This document shows, one piece after another, positions 7,337 through 16,125 of a DNA stretch of 64,000 bases. Below the pieces are notes generated by a model, which saw only the letters and a list, made by a program, of their open reading frames with translations, was not told the DNA's origin and searched no databases. The stretch is from DATMQA01 sp035566895 (GTDB lineage: Bacteria; Verrucomicrobiota; Verrucomicrobiia; Limisphaerales; UBA8199), in NCBI GenBank assembly GCA_035566895.1, contig DATMQA010000088.1:4103-68102 (forward strand), in the 5' to 3' direction. Position numbers and translations under genes: made by a program. Positions within the stretch are counted from its first letter, which is position 1, and each line of letters opens with the position of its first letter.

Positions 7337-9709
7337 TCAATTTGACTTTTGGTTGCGAATGATGTTTTCCAGTGATACGAGTCGTTGTTGCAACGCCGCG
7401 TTTTCCGCGTCGCGGCGTTTCAATTCCTCCCTGAGCCTGGTGTTTTCGGAATCCACTTTCTGGTTCAACCCCTGAATCGCCGCCAGCGCTACACCTTCCT
7501 CGTCCACCGTGGCAATATGTTTATCGTCCAGGCCGACATTGAACGCCGCATAAAAGTCCTGCGCCATCGGGCCGAGATGGGGTGTGGCCAAATCGTTGGT
7601 ATAATGCCAGCGCGTGATGGGCATCGCGGCCACCCGCTCCAAAACGGTCTTCGTATCCACCGGCTCGAACCCCGCCTTGACGTTCCGATCGCTGCTGCTG
7701 ACAAAGGTGCCGCGCACCGTCAGGCCGGCACTGTCCAATAACAGCATGGTTGCGCCGATGGACCCGCTGTAGATGACAAAATTCGTCGTGGTCGCCCCCA
7801 CATCCCATCGTTTGTTTGCATTCCCTCCAACCGTAAAGCGCAGTCGCGAAAAATCCGACGCGGTTTGCTGATCCAATTGCGCCTGTGGGAAGGAGTTGCC
7901 GCCGCTGCTGGTGACGTGCAGTTGCGCCTGCGGGTGATTCGTACCAATGCCGACACCGCCGCCGGCGTAAACCAGGAACTGGTTGGGTGCGCTCGAACTG
8001 AAAGGGTACACTTCGCCATCCGACCAGATAAAGCAATCGTCATTCAGAGCCTGAGCGCCATTACCTGCCGCAAAGGAAGCAGCACCTTTGGCAACATTAC
8101 CCGCGCCGCCTGGCACCACCGCAGAAGCGCCGCTGGCAGTGTTGCCGTAGCCGCCGCCCACGGTCCCCTGTTGGCTGCTGGCGGTATTGTTATAGCCGCC
8201 GCTGACTGTCGAGTAATCCCCGCTGGCGGTGTTTTGGGTGCCCCCTCCCACCGTCGAGTAGCCGTAGCCCGTTCCGCTGGCCGTGTTGTAACTCCCCCCG
8301 CCCACGGTCGAGAAGCCAGAGGTTGGGATGCTGGAAGTGTTGTAGTAGCCTCCGGCCACGGTAGAGGCTTGGCCAATGGCGGCGTTGTGGTATCCACCGG
8401 CGACAGTTGCCATCACACCACTAGCGGTATTTTGAGCGCCACCGCCCACCGTGGTGTCATTGAGCGAGGCGGTGTTGCCAAACCCGCCCGCTACCGTCGC
8501 GTAGCTGAAACTGGCGGTGTTGCCGTAGCCTCCTCCCACCGTGGTGAAGCCGTAATGCCCCCCGCTGGCGGTGTTGCCAAGGCCGCCGCTAACCACAGAT
8601 GCATCGCCGCTGGCTACGTTCCCGGCGAAAATCCCGGCGCCATAACCGCCACCCCCGACGAACGAGCCGGAGCCGGTCGCAGAGTTCGAAACCCCGCCGC
8701 CCACCGTCGAATAACCGAGCAATGGCGTCGTGTAATAGTTATCCGAGCCGCTGGCAAGGTTGCCGGAGCCGCCGCCCACCGTCCCAAAGTCCGCGACTAC
8801 ACTGTTGGTGCCGGGGCTGCCGAAATAATTGTTGGCACCGCCGCCGGCAATAGTCGCGCCATACACGCCCGCACCTACGGAATTGACCGCGGCACCACCC
8901 GCCACGTTGACGATGCCTGAGTGGTTTGCATCATTGGCCGTCGGCTCCAGCCGCAAGGCACGGGTGCCGTTGATGTGCAATTCCAACGGTTGATAGTCCG
9001 TCGTGCCGACAAAGTTGCCATTGGTTGCGCTGGTGCCGGCGTTGCCGGCAATTTGCCAGGCGTTGCCCAACGCCGCCGCCGGCACGGTTCCGGTCGTCAA
9101 TTGCGACGCGTTCAAGCCGGTCAACCCGCCGCCGTTGCCATTGAAACTGTCGCCTGGATTGGTCAGGTTGACCGCGCCGCCGTAGGTGCCACTGAGGCTC
9201 GCCGCCGGAATGGTCCCGCTTAGTCCCGCCGCGCTGGCGCCTTCGGCGAAAATGGCATAAGGCGTCGGCGTCAACTGCTGGCGCGGACTCAAGACCTTGA
9301 ACGCTCCGACGTTGTTGGTCCGGACGGCGATTTGCAGCCAATAGGTGGTGCCGTCAAACACGCCGCCATAATCCAGCGTGATGGTAAACAGGCCGTTGCT
9401 CACCGCCACGGCCGCATTGGTAATCGGCCCGGCAAAAACAGTGCTGCCGGTACTAGTGAGATAAAGGCCAACGCGAATGTCGTAAAGGCCGTTGGCGGGA
9501 TTGCCGCCGTCGTTTAGCTCGCCTTGATAGGTGAACGCAGTGCCCTGGGCTCGGACGGTTGAGGGTTGGCCAAAGAGCGTTGAGATTAACGCCACCGCCA
9601 GGACCGCACAGCGGGGAACGCCGCCGAACCGCCCGCCAGAGCTGCAACATTGCGCACCACCGCCGATTTTACCTGAATTTTGCATGGGAGTAACAACCAT
9701 GGGTTTCAT
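7337..9709 (-). CDS. large secreted fibre protein: YadA-head-like repeats plus S74 domain
   Basis: About 790 residues. The start at 9709 has GAGGACAGAG upstream and gives a signal peptide with core CAVLAVALISTLF. A longer frame to 9832 lacks support. Order of parts: a beta domain (about 50-170) ending LTPTPYAIFAEGAS; a linker; a long run (about 310-560) of degenerate repeats of the type GGGYGNTASGDYSTVSGG that resembles the left-handed parallel beta-roll of trimeric YadA heads; a short beta domain; an S74 intramolecular chaperone from Ser673 (SDRNVKAGFEPVDTKTVLER); and a terminal coiled coil. This predicts a self-trimerising surface fibre. It shares the S74 domain with the protein at 4832 and its N-terminal leader with the remnant at 6310. 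Confidence 0.8.
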   Translation of the reverse strand: MKPMVVTPMQNSGKIGGGAQCCSSGGRFGGVPRCAVLAVALISTLFGQPSTVRAQGTAFTYQGELNDGGNPANGLYDIRVGLYLTSTGSTVFAGPITNAAVAVSNGLFTITLDYGGVFDGTTYWLQIAVRTNNVGAFKVLSPRQQLTPTPYAIFAEGASAAGLSGTIPAASLSGTYGGAVNLTNPGDSFNGNGGGLTGLNASQLTTGTVPAAALGNAWQIAGNAGTSATNGNFVGTTDYQPLELHINGTRALRLEPTANDANHSGIVNVAGGAAVNSVGAGVYGATIAGGGANNYFGSPGTNSVVADFGTVGGGSGNLASGSDNYYTTPLLGYSTVGGGVSNSATGSGSFVGGGGYGAGIFAGNVASGDASVVSGGLGNTASGGHYGFTTVGGGYGNTASFSYATVAGGFGNTASLNDTTVGGGAQNTASGVMATVAGGYHNAAIGQASTVAGGYYNTSSIPTSGFSTVGGGSYNTASGTGYGYSTVGGGTQNTASGDYSTVSGGYNNTASSQQGTVGGGYGNTASGASAVVPGGAGNVAKGAASFAAGNGAQALNDDCFIWSDGEVYPFSSSAPNQFLVYAGGGVGIGTNHPQAQLHVTSSGGNSFPQAQLDQQTASDFSRLRFTVGGNANKRWDVGATTTNFVIYSGSIGATMLLLDSAGLTVRGTFVSSSDRNVKAGFEPVDTKTVLERVAAMPITRWHYTNDLATPHLGPMAQDFYAAFNVGLDDKHIATVDEEGVALAAIQGLNQKVDSENTRLREELKRRDAENAALQQRLVSLENIIRNQKSN
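8050..8790 (-). repeat. coding tandem repeats, YadA-head-like (GGGxxNxASGxxxTV)
   Basis: A run of roughly sixteen degenerate coding repeats of about 14-20 residues. The core is GGG(Y/G)xNxASG followed by TV(A/S/G)GG. Repeat length varies and the DNA has diverged, so these look like old protein repeats and not a fresh tandem expansion. Confidence 0.75.
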
Positions 9710-9862
9710 AGCGTTCACTCTGTCCTCAGTGCGTTGTTTCGCGGGAAAAAATATCAGCCCTCGGAAGTATTTTTGGAGGTTGAAACCAGGCCCCCTGGTA
9801 TTGCCGCCCCGAAGGCGAACTCTCATCAACACCGTGGCTTCTCCGCGCTGCGGAATTCCGTG

Positions 9863-12800
9863 CTACGGCTCTGCGGTGATGGCCACGAGGAAGGGCTGGC
9901 CTCGAGTCGGTTTGTCCGACACAAAGTCGAACTGGCGTATGGGCACGTTTGGGAAGGGGTTTTCCCAGATAGTTTTGAACAGGCGGATGGCGTGGCCACC
10001 GCGCCGGGCTGCTGGATTACTGCCGGCCCAGGCCAGGACGAAGCTCATGGGTTGCTCGTTGGGTTGAGTCCACCAATCGGCCATGTCTTTGCCGGTGACG
10101 ATCGGCAGTTCGACCTGGCGGCCATCGGCATAATGGAAGATGTAACTGCCAAGTTCGTCACCCGGACGGGCGCCGGCAGCGAGGATAGCGGCGTGCAGGA
10201 AATGCAGGTGCCGGCACTGCCGGCGGATCGGAATGTCCAGCACGTGGCTGGGATATGCCAGGCCGTTGGGGGCGCTCACCCCGATCTGGATCAGGCCGCG
10301 AACATCAAACTCAACCCCGCCGAATTTCTGCACGCCTCGCCGTAGTTCAGACAAGTTATTTTCCGCCGCTTTTGCGCTATGCCAGCTCTCGGTCAGCGGC
10401 GCGTTGTAATAGTCGGTCAGGTCGATCAAATTTGCGGCGGTGTCTGGGTCGCGGGGCGGAATGGTTTGTGCCAGTTCTTCCTTGCTGAAGGGACCTGCAT
10501 CCAGTTGCAGTACTGCCGGCCCGGTGGGCGGAGCATCGTCGGCGGCAGGAAACGGCGGGAGGCCCCAGTCCAGGTTCAACTTCATGAGTTCTTCCCCAAT
10601 GAAGCGCAAATCCCAAACATCGACCTGGCCGCTCCACTCGAAGGCGGCGAGCTTGGCGCCATCGGGACTGAAGCTGAGGCAACCGACGTGCGCGACCGTG
10701 GGCACTCGCAAAGTGGCCACCGGCTCACAGGTTGGGACCTTGAGAAGTTGAATCTCATAGGTCGCATGAACTGCCGCGAGCAGGCGGCCATCGGGGCTGA
10801 ACGCCAGCGGATTGATTTCGGAGACCCGGTCGCCAGCCACGGATTGCGGCGAGGCTTCCCACGAGCCGGTTCTCCAAAGCTTCAACACAGTCATGTCGGC
10901 GGCGGCCAGCCAATGGCCATCAGGACTGAAGGCAACAAAAGCTGTGCCCCTGGCGGGCAGGCTGCGGATGAGTTGGCCGGTCGATACGTCGTACACCTTG
11001 ACGCCTGTGCCCTTCCAGGTGCCGGTGGCAGCCCAGCGGCCGCCGGGATCAAAGGCGACGAATTGAGCGCCCGGATGGCCGCGCAGCTTGAGTATATTGG
11101 TCGGATTGTCCAAGTCCAACAGCAGTGGCTCATCCGTAACTTCCCTCGAAGCGAGGATCTTTTTGCCGTCGCGATCCAGCGCTGAGTAGCGAAACAGTTG
11201 ATGGGCCATCAGGATTTGCGGGGCTCCGACGCGGAGGAACGAGCCGCGGGCCGTGGACTGGACCTCAAGGGGCCACCGGTAAAGGCCATCCGAAGTGCTC
11301 CCCAGAATGCCCAGCCCGCCATAGGTTTGAAAATGCGCCGAGCGGCAGGTGGCGGTGGGGATCAGACCGATTTGCTTGCCGGCGATCAGATCCCAGAACC
11401 CTATCCCGCTGACCGTGCTGACGGCCACGAGGCGCCCATCTGGAGAGAAGTCCGCGCTCCACGGCCTGGGAGTTTCCGCAGGGCCAACGAGCCGCCGATA
11501 ACCGGTGCTATGAGCCACTTCGAGCAGCTTCGTGGTTTCACCTTCAACTGCGCACGCCAGTGTCCGGTCATCCGGACTGAAATGGAGTTCCGCGTCTTGG
11601 CTCTCGTACTCCACCAATTGCCGGCCCCTCGCGACATCCCACAGGCGCAGCGTATTGTCCCAACTCCCGCTGGCCAGCAAGTCGCCCTGCTGCGAAAAGG
11701 CTAGGGCCGTCAACCGCGCCTCATGGCCTGCCAGGCGAGCCTGCAGGCGCCCGGTCTGCGCCTCCCAAACCTCAATCTGGCCATCGAGTCGGCCGGTTGC
11801 CAGCAGAGCCCCATCGTGGCTCCAGGCCAGGAAACTCAGCTTGCCTGGCGATAGCAGGCTGGTGATGAGCTGGCCAGAGGCCAACTCCCAGATCCGCACC
11901 GTCGAGCCGCCAAACTCCAGACCCGCCAGCCGCGTGCCGTCGGGGCTGACCCGCAGCAGACCGAGCTTGCCCTCGACGCGTAACCGCTTCAGGTCTTTCC
12001 CCGACTCAATCTCCTTAACCGAGACAGTGTCATCCGGATTGATGACCAATATCTCCTGGCCGTCGGGACTGAAATCCGGGTAGGCGCTACTGGCGAGGTC
12101 GAGCGCCAAGGCACCGCGACGGGTGAGGTCCCAAACCCGGCAACGCCACCCTCCGTTGGTGGTCAGGCAGGAAGCGGCCAGATAGCGACTGCGGGGGTCA
12201 AACCGGCGGACGATGAGCCCATTGGCAATATCACTGACGTCTTTCACGGGCAGGAAGTTTACCTCCTGGTCGTCCGCGACGCGCCGCACACTGAAGCCGG
12301 AGAGAGTTCGGTAAGCGTACAATTCGAAGGCGGTATCGAAGCACACGTTTTGAGCAGCCCAATGCGAAGGAAACCGCCAGCGCTTTTCTTCGCGCAAATC
12401 CGGCAAGCCGAAGGCCGCGACGGCCGCCTCACTCAGGTCGGTCGAACGGTGAATCACTGCTGCCTTGCTGAGCGCTTCGAGACTTTCGAAACGTTGGCCG
12501 GCACGGCCGCTGAACTGCTTGGCGCGCGCTTCGCCCAGCAGAGCGTTGTAAAGGTGCTCTTCGGCTGCCGCCCGCTGTTTGGCTTCGCCGGTTCGAGCTC
12601 GCTCGGCCTCCTCACGCAGGCGGCCTTGTGCTCGCTCGGCCCGCCGCGCCCGGATCGCCTCCCAAGTACTCCCCGTCGTTCCCAGGACCAGCGCCAGGAC
12701 CACGGCGCCGGCGGCCGCAAAAGCAAGTTTGTTCCGGCGAACAAGTTTCTGGAATCGATACAGGTTGCTTGGGGGGCGGGCCACCACGGGTTCACTCTTC

Positions 12801-14086
12801 AAATGCCGCTGCAGGTCCATGGCCAGACCATTGGCGGTTTCATAACGCCGCGTCCGGTCCTTTTCCAGGCACTTCATCACGATCCAGTCCAGGTCCCCGC
12901 GGAGAACATTGATCAGCTCCTTCTTCTCGAGCAGCCGACGCGAGGACGCTCCACTCACCTCGGCTGTTTGGTTTTCGTTCTGTGGCCAGCCCCTCCCTAA
13001 TCGGGCGGGCGTCTCGCCCGCGGAGGACTGCAGGCCAGAGGCCGGCGCCACTGATGCAGCGCTTAAGCCATTGGGCTCCGGCTTTGGACCGCGCTTTTCC
13101 CGCTTCGCGGGTTCCGCCCGTGCAAGTTCCAGGGTAAGCCGGGTGGAAGGGCGGAGCGGTTCTTTCTCTCGTATCGTTCGTCGCATCTCATCCAGCCCGG
13201 CCGACAAGAGTTCTTTCGCGTCAAACGGGGTCGTGCCGGTGAGTAATTCGTAGAGCAACACTCCGAGCGAGTAGATATCGGTACGGGTATCCACGTCCAG
13301 TCCCCTCAGTTCGGCCTGTTCCGGGCTCATATAGGCCGGAGTCCCGACGAACTGCTCGAACGACGTGAAGAGTGTTTGATCCGTCAATCGCCCCTCCGTG
13401 GCCTTGGCAATCCCAAAATCGATCACCTTGGGCATGGGCAGGCCGTCGTGAGCGGTCACCAGGACATTCGAGGGCTTGATATCGCGATGAATGATGCCTT
13501 TTTGGTGGGCATGCTGAATCGCCCGGCAGGCCTGCATGAACAGGTGAATCCGTTCCGCGGTCGAAAGATCATTCTCCTCGCAATAGTCGGTTATCTTGAC
13601 CCCCCGCACCAGTTCCATGACAAAGTAAGGCCGTCCGGTGTGGGTCGTGCCGGCGTCGAGAACCTTGGCGATGTTCGGATGGTCCATCAGGGCCAGCGCT
13701 TGGCGTTCCGCTTCGAACCTGGCTACCACCTTCTTGGTGTCCATGCCCAGCTTGATGACCTTGAGCGCCACCCGGCGACGCACAGGCTGCTCCTGTTCGG
13801 CCATATAAACCACACCACAGCCGCCTTCGCCAATTTGCTGGAGCAGTTTGTAATGGCCGATGCGGTCACCTGGCTTTTCTGCAATCAGGCCCCCGACCGC
13901 TTCCTGGCGAGGTTGTTCGGGCAGAATACCTTCACCTGTCTCATGGGCCTGGAGCAAGGCGCGCACGCGCGCCAGCAGGGCGGAGTCCTGGCCGCAAGCT
14001 CCCACCAGAAAGGCCGCGCGTTCATCGGGGCGAAACTCGATGGCCCGACTGAACAGGGCTTCCAGCCGCTCGATATTCGTACTCAT
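9863..14086 (-). CDS. membrane-anchored Ser/Thr protein kinase with WD40 repeats
   Basis: About 1407 residues from the ATG at 14086 (MSTNIERLEALFSRA). An N-terminal helical segment (1-70) precedes a Hanks-type kinase domain: glycine loop IGEGGCGVVY (about 85-94), lysine in VALKVIK, catalytic HRDIKPSN (200-207), DFG at 223-225 and a TPAYMSPEQ activation segment. All key residues are present. A low-complexity Pro/Ser/Ala insertion (about 325-385) splits the C-lobe. One membrane helix lies at about 454-474. The rest is a series of WD40-like beta-propeller repeats (FSPDG...VWD) and a short C-terminal domain. The ECF sigma gene lies 90 bases upstream on the same strand. By family precedent the kinase may control that sigma factor by phosphorylation. 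The signal sensed is unknown. Confidence 0.9.
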   Translation of the reverse strand: MSTNIERLEALFSRAIEFRPDERAAFLVGACGQDSALLARVRALLQAHETGEGILPEQPRQEAVGGLIAEKPGDRIGHYKLLQQIGEGGCGVVYMAEQEQPVRRRVALKVIKLGMDTKKVVARFEAERQALALMDHPNIAKVLDAGTTHTGRPYFVMELVRGVKITDYCEENDLSTAERIHLFMQACRAIQHAHQKGIIHRDIKPSNVLVTAHDGLPMPKVIDFGIAKATEGRLTDQTLFTSFEQFVGTPAYMSPEQAELRGLDVDTRTDIYSLGVLLYELLTGTTPFDAKELLSAGLDEMRRTIREKEPLRPSTRLTLELARAEPAKREKRGPKPEPNGLSAASVAPASGLQSSAGETPARLGRGWPQNENQTAEVSGASSRRLLEKKELINVLRGDLDWIVMKCLEKDRTRRYETANGLAMDLQRHLKSEPVVARPPSNLYRFQKLVRRNKLAFAAAGAVVLALVLGTTGSTWEAIRARRAERAQGRLREEAERARTGEAKQRAAAEEHLYNALLGEARAKQFSGRAGQRFESLEALSKAAVIHRSTDLSEAAVAAFGLPDLREEKRWRFPSHWAAQNVCFDTAFELYAYRTLSGFSVRRVADDQEVNFLPVKDVSDIANGLIVRRFDPRSRYLAASCLTTNGGWRCRVWDLTRRGALALDLASSAYPDFSPDGQEILVINPDDTVSVKEIESGKDLKRLRVEGKLGLLRVSPDGTRLAGLEFGGSTVRIWELASGQLITSLLSPGKLSFLAWSHDGALLATGRLDGQIEVWEAQTGRLQARLAGHEARLTALAFSQQGDLLASGSWDNTLRLWDVARGRQLVEYESQDAELHFSPDDRTLACAVEGETTKLLEVAHSTGYRRLVGPAETPRPWSADFSPDGRLVAVSTVSGIGFWDLIAGKQIGLIPTATCRSAHFQTYGGLGILGSTSDGLYRWPLEVQSTARGSFLRVGAPQILMAHQLFRYSALDRDGKKILASREVTDEPLLLDLDNPTNILKLRGHPGAQFVAFDPGGRWAATGTWKGTGVKVYDVSTGQLIRSLPARGTAFVAFSPDGHWLAAADMTVLKLWRTGSWEASPQSVAGDRVSEINPLAFSPDGRLLAAVHATYEIQLLKVPTCEPVATLRVPTVAHVGCLSFSPDGAKLAAFEWSGQVDVWDLRFIGEELMKLNLDWGLPPFPAADDAPPTGPAVLQLDAGPFSKEELAQTIPPRDPDTAANLIDLTDYYNAPLTESWHSAKAAENNLSELRRGVQKFGGVEFDVRGLIQIGVSAPNGLAYPSHVLDIPIRRQCRHLHFLHAAILAAGARPGDELGSYIFHYADGRQVELPIVTGKDMADWWTQPNEQPMSFVLAWAGSNPAARRGGHAIRLFKTIWENPFPNVPIRQFDFVSDKPTRGQPFLVAITAEP

Positions 14087-14176
14087 TGCTCGCTCGCCGC
14101 TCTCGTGGAGTAGTGCGCTTTTGAGAAGCAAAACGTCTCAGCCGAACCGCAAAAAACCTGTCCGCCCGCGAGAAAT

Positions 14177-14746
14177 TCAGCCACCGGTCTGCAATTCTGC
14201 CATCAGCCAGGCCCGGGCGAAGGCCCAATGCCGATTTGCCGTCGCCGGGGCAATCCCCAGAGCCTCAGCGGCTTCGGCAATGCTCAGGCCGGTGAAAAAG
14301 CGCAGCTTGACCAGTTGGGCCCGCTGCGGAGCTTCGGCCTCCAGCTTCTCCAACGCCTCGTTGACCCGCAGCAGCAGGTCGTCATCGGTGGTGATGGCGA
14401 CGTCTAACTGGCTTAGATCAATCCGGACCAGGCCATGGCCGTGGCGCTCCCGGTGGCGCTTGCGAGCGCGGTCGATGAGGATGCGTCGCATGGCCTCGGC
14501 GGCGGCGCCAAAGAAATGGCCTCGGCCATTCCAATGTTCGTTGCCCGAGCCAACCAGCCGGAGCCACGCCTCGTGGACCAATGCTGTCGGCTGCAGGGTC
14601 TGGCCGGGAGCCTCCTGGGCCAGCTTCGCCGCCGCCAAGTGGCGGAGCTCCTTGTAAACCAACGGCAGCAACCTCTCCGCCGCCCGCTCATCGCCGGCGC
14701 CGGCAGCCTCAAGGACTTGTGTAACTTTTTCCGGAGCGGAGTCCAT
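14177..14746 (-). CDS. ECF-type RNA polymerase sigma factor
   Basis: 189 residues. It carries sigma region 2 (LVYKELRHLAAAKLA, PTALVHEAWLRLVG) and region 4 (SIAEAAEALGIAPATANRHW). The spacing resembles the TIGR02999 group of planctomycete and verrucomicrobial ECF sigma factors. It has no membrane segment and no anti-sigma gene beside it. Instead a kinase gene follows on the same strand after 90 bases. Genomic pairing of such sigma factors with Ser/Thr kinases is known. Here a direct regulatory partnership is inference from position. Targets cannot be read from the window. Confidence 0.9.
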   Translation of the reverse strand: MDSAPEKVTQVLEAAGAGDERAAERLLPLVYKELRHLAAAKLAQEAPGQTLQPTALVHEAWLRLVGSGNEHWNGRGHFFGAAAEAMRRILIDRARKRHRERHGHGLVRIDLSQLDVAITTDDDLLLRVNEALEKLEAEAPQRAQLVKLRFFTGLSIAEAAEALGIAPATANRHWAFARAWLMAELQTGG

Positions 14747-14955
14747 GCATAGTTCACCAACGGTTGACGGCTACTCAACGCCAGGGAACACTAATACAAA
14801 TATTAGGACACAACCCGTTAGAACACAACCCTTTCGGCGGCAGAAACCTCGGCGCGCATGTCTGATTTTTGAGCTTGCCGACGGCGTAACGCGGATTTGC
14901 ATTGGCGTGCTCTGGAGGCTGCGCGAGTGAAGCGCCGGAGGTCAACGCGGTTAAG

Positions 14956-16125
14956 TCAAGCGGCGGTGGGCGGGACGGTCCAGAGGGGCGCGCCGACGTC
15001 CTTTTCGGCTGCGGGGCCGGAGATATAAGGGGACACAAGTCCCGGCAACACTTGAACGTCGAAGATTTCCTCGACCCCTGCGCGGAACTCCAGATGGGCG
15101 GCGATAGCTCCGGTCCGCAAATCGACCACCCAAAGCCCGCAGCGCAGCTTGTCGCGCTCGGCCACGATGGGGACTCCGTCGAGCGTCGGCCGGGCCTTTG
15201 AGAGACCGACAAAGGCATACCCGCCATGAAGGGCCAGGCCGCGTGCAACGCCCGGCACGGCGACCACAGTGGTGACCTGGCCGGTCCGGGGGTCGGCCAC
15301 GGCCAAGTGACCCTGGCCGGTGTGGAGAAAAAAGATTTGGTTGCCTTCCACCCGTGGGGAGTGAGGGAGGGACAGCCCGCGGGCCACCACGCGGCCGCTG
15401 GGGACCTCGATGAGACAGCCGCCGTTGCCCTTGACAGCGCGCCAGCCGGAGGGCGCGTCGGTTTCCGCCAGGGCGGTGACGTAGCGGGGTTGCCCGTTGA
15501 TCACGGCTAGACCGTTCAGATGGCAGCGGTCTTCGGGCCGCAGGGCGGATATGAACGGCGGCCGCCAGCGCGGCGCGAAACTGTAATGTGGATGCAGCGC
15601 GGACAGGCAGGAGAAGAGCGTATTGACGAGCCAGAACTCGCTGCTCCCGGCGCGCGCCCCGCCCCCAGCCCCCTCGACCCAGGCTGCTTCGTGCGCCTGG
15701 ATGTCATCGGTGAAGTGGGAGGTGCGCGCCAGAAAACAGGCGTCGTGTTGTCCCGGGTGCTGCAACTTGGCGGCGACATCCGGCACGTTCCGCAGGAACC
15801 ACACTTCCTTGCGCGTGCAGACGGCGATGGTTCCGTGCCTGACGGCGATGCCCATGGCGCGCTCGAATTGGTTAAACGTCAGCGTGAGCCGGCCTTTCCG
15901 GGCCGACACAACCACCAGGTGGCCGGTCTGGTAGGTGGAGATCAGGACCGACAGACGCCGTTGCGTGAGGAGCGCGGGGAGACTGTCCGAGTGGGAACAG
16001 CGGATGTCGCGATATTCCTGGACCGGTTCAGAAGCTTGAGCGGTCACGGGCGCTCCTGGTTGAATCGGCCAACTCGTTCCGGTGCTGAATTGAACTAAAC
16101 ACTCCCCGGGGTCGGGTGTTTCCAT
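14956..16125 (-). CDS. TIGR03032-like beta-propeller protein
   Basis: 389 residues without a signal peptide. Blocks such as LSVLISTYQTGHLVVV, FERAMGIAV, SEFWLVNTLFSCLS, DRCHLNGLAV and SGWRAVKGNGGCLIEV match my memory of TIGR03032 (DUF4915), a family of unknown function that probably folds as a propeller. The assigned start overlaps the stop of the oxidoreductase gene by 31 bases. The first 45 residues look poorly conserved, so a start nearer LPALLTQRRLSVL is possible. The overlap suggests co-translation with the oxidoreductase upstream. Confidence 0.72.
   Translation of the reverse strand: METPDPGECLVQFSTGTSWPIQPGAPVTAQASEPVQEYRDIRCSHSDSLPALLTQRRLSVLISTYQTGHLVVVSARKGRLTLTFNQFERAMGIAVRHGTIAVCTRKEVWFLRNVPDVAAKLQHPGQHDACFLARTSHFTDDIQAHEAAWVEGAGGGARAGSSEFWLVNTLFSCLSALHPHYSFAPRWRPPFISALRPEDRCHLNGLAVINGQPRYVTALAETDAPSGWRAVKGNGGCLIEVPSGRVVARGLSLPHSPRVEGNQIFFLHTGQGHLAVADPRTGQVTTVVAVPGVARGLALHGGYAFVGLSKARPTLDGVPIVAERDKLRCGLWVVDLRTGAIAAHLEFRAGVEEIFDVQVLPGLVSPYISGPAAEKDVGAPLWTVPPTAA

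Noticed and set aside
7865..8920. Plus-strand frame of 351 codons rich in Ala, Val, Gly and His
   Set aside because: It is the mirror of the YadA-like repeat region of the large fibre protein. The regular repeats give an open antisense frame.
3029..9709. Idea that the S74 genes are part of a prophage
   Set aside because: No capsid, tail, integrase, lysis or phage-like attachment sequence is visible. The proteins carry signal peptides, which phage tail fibres do not.
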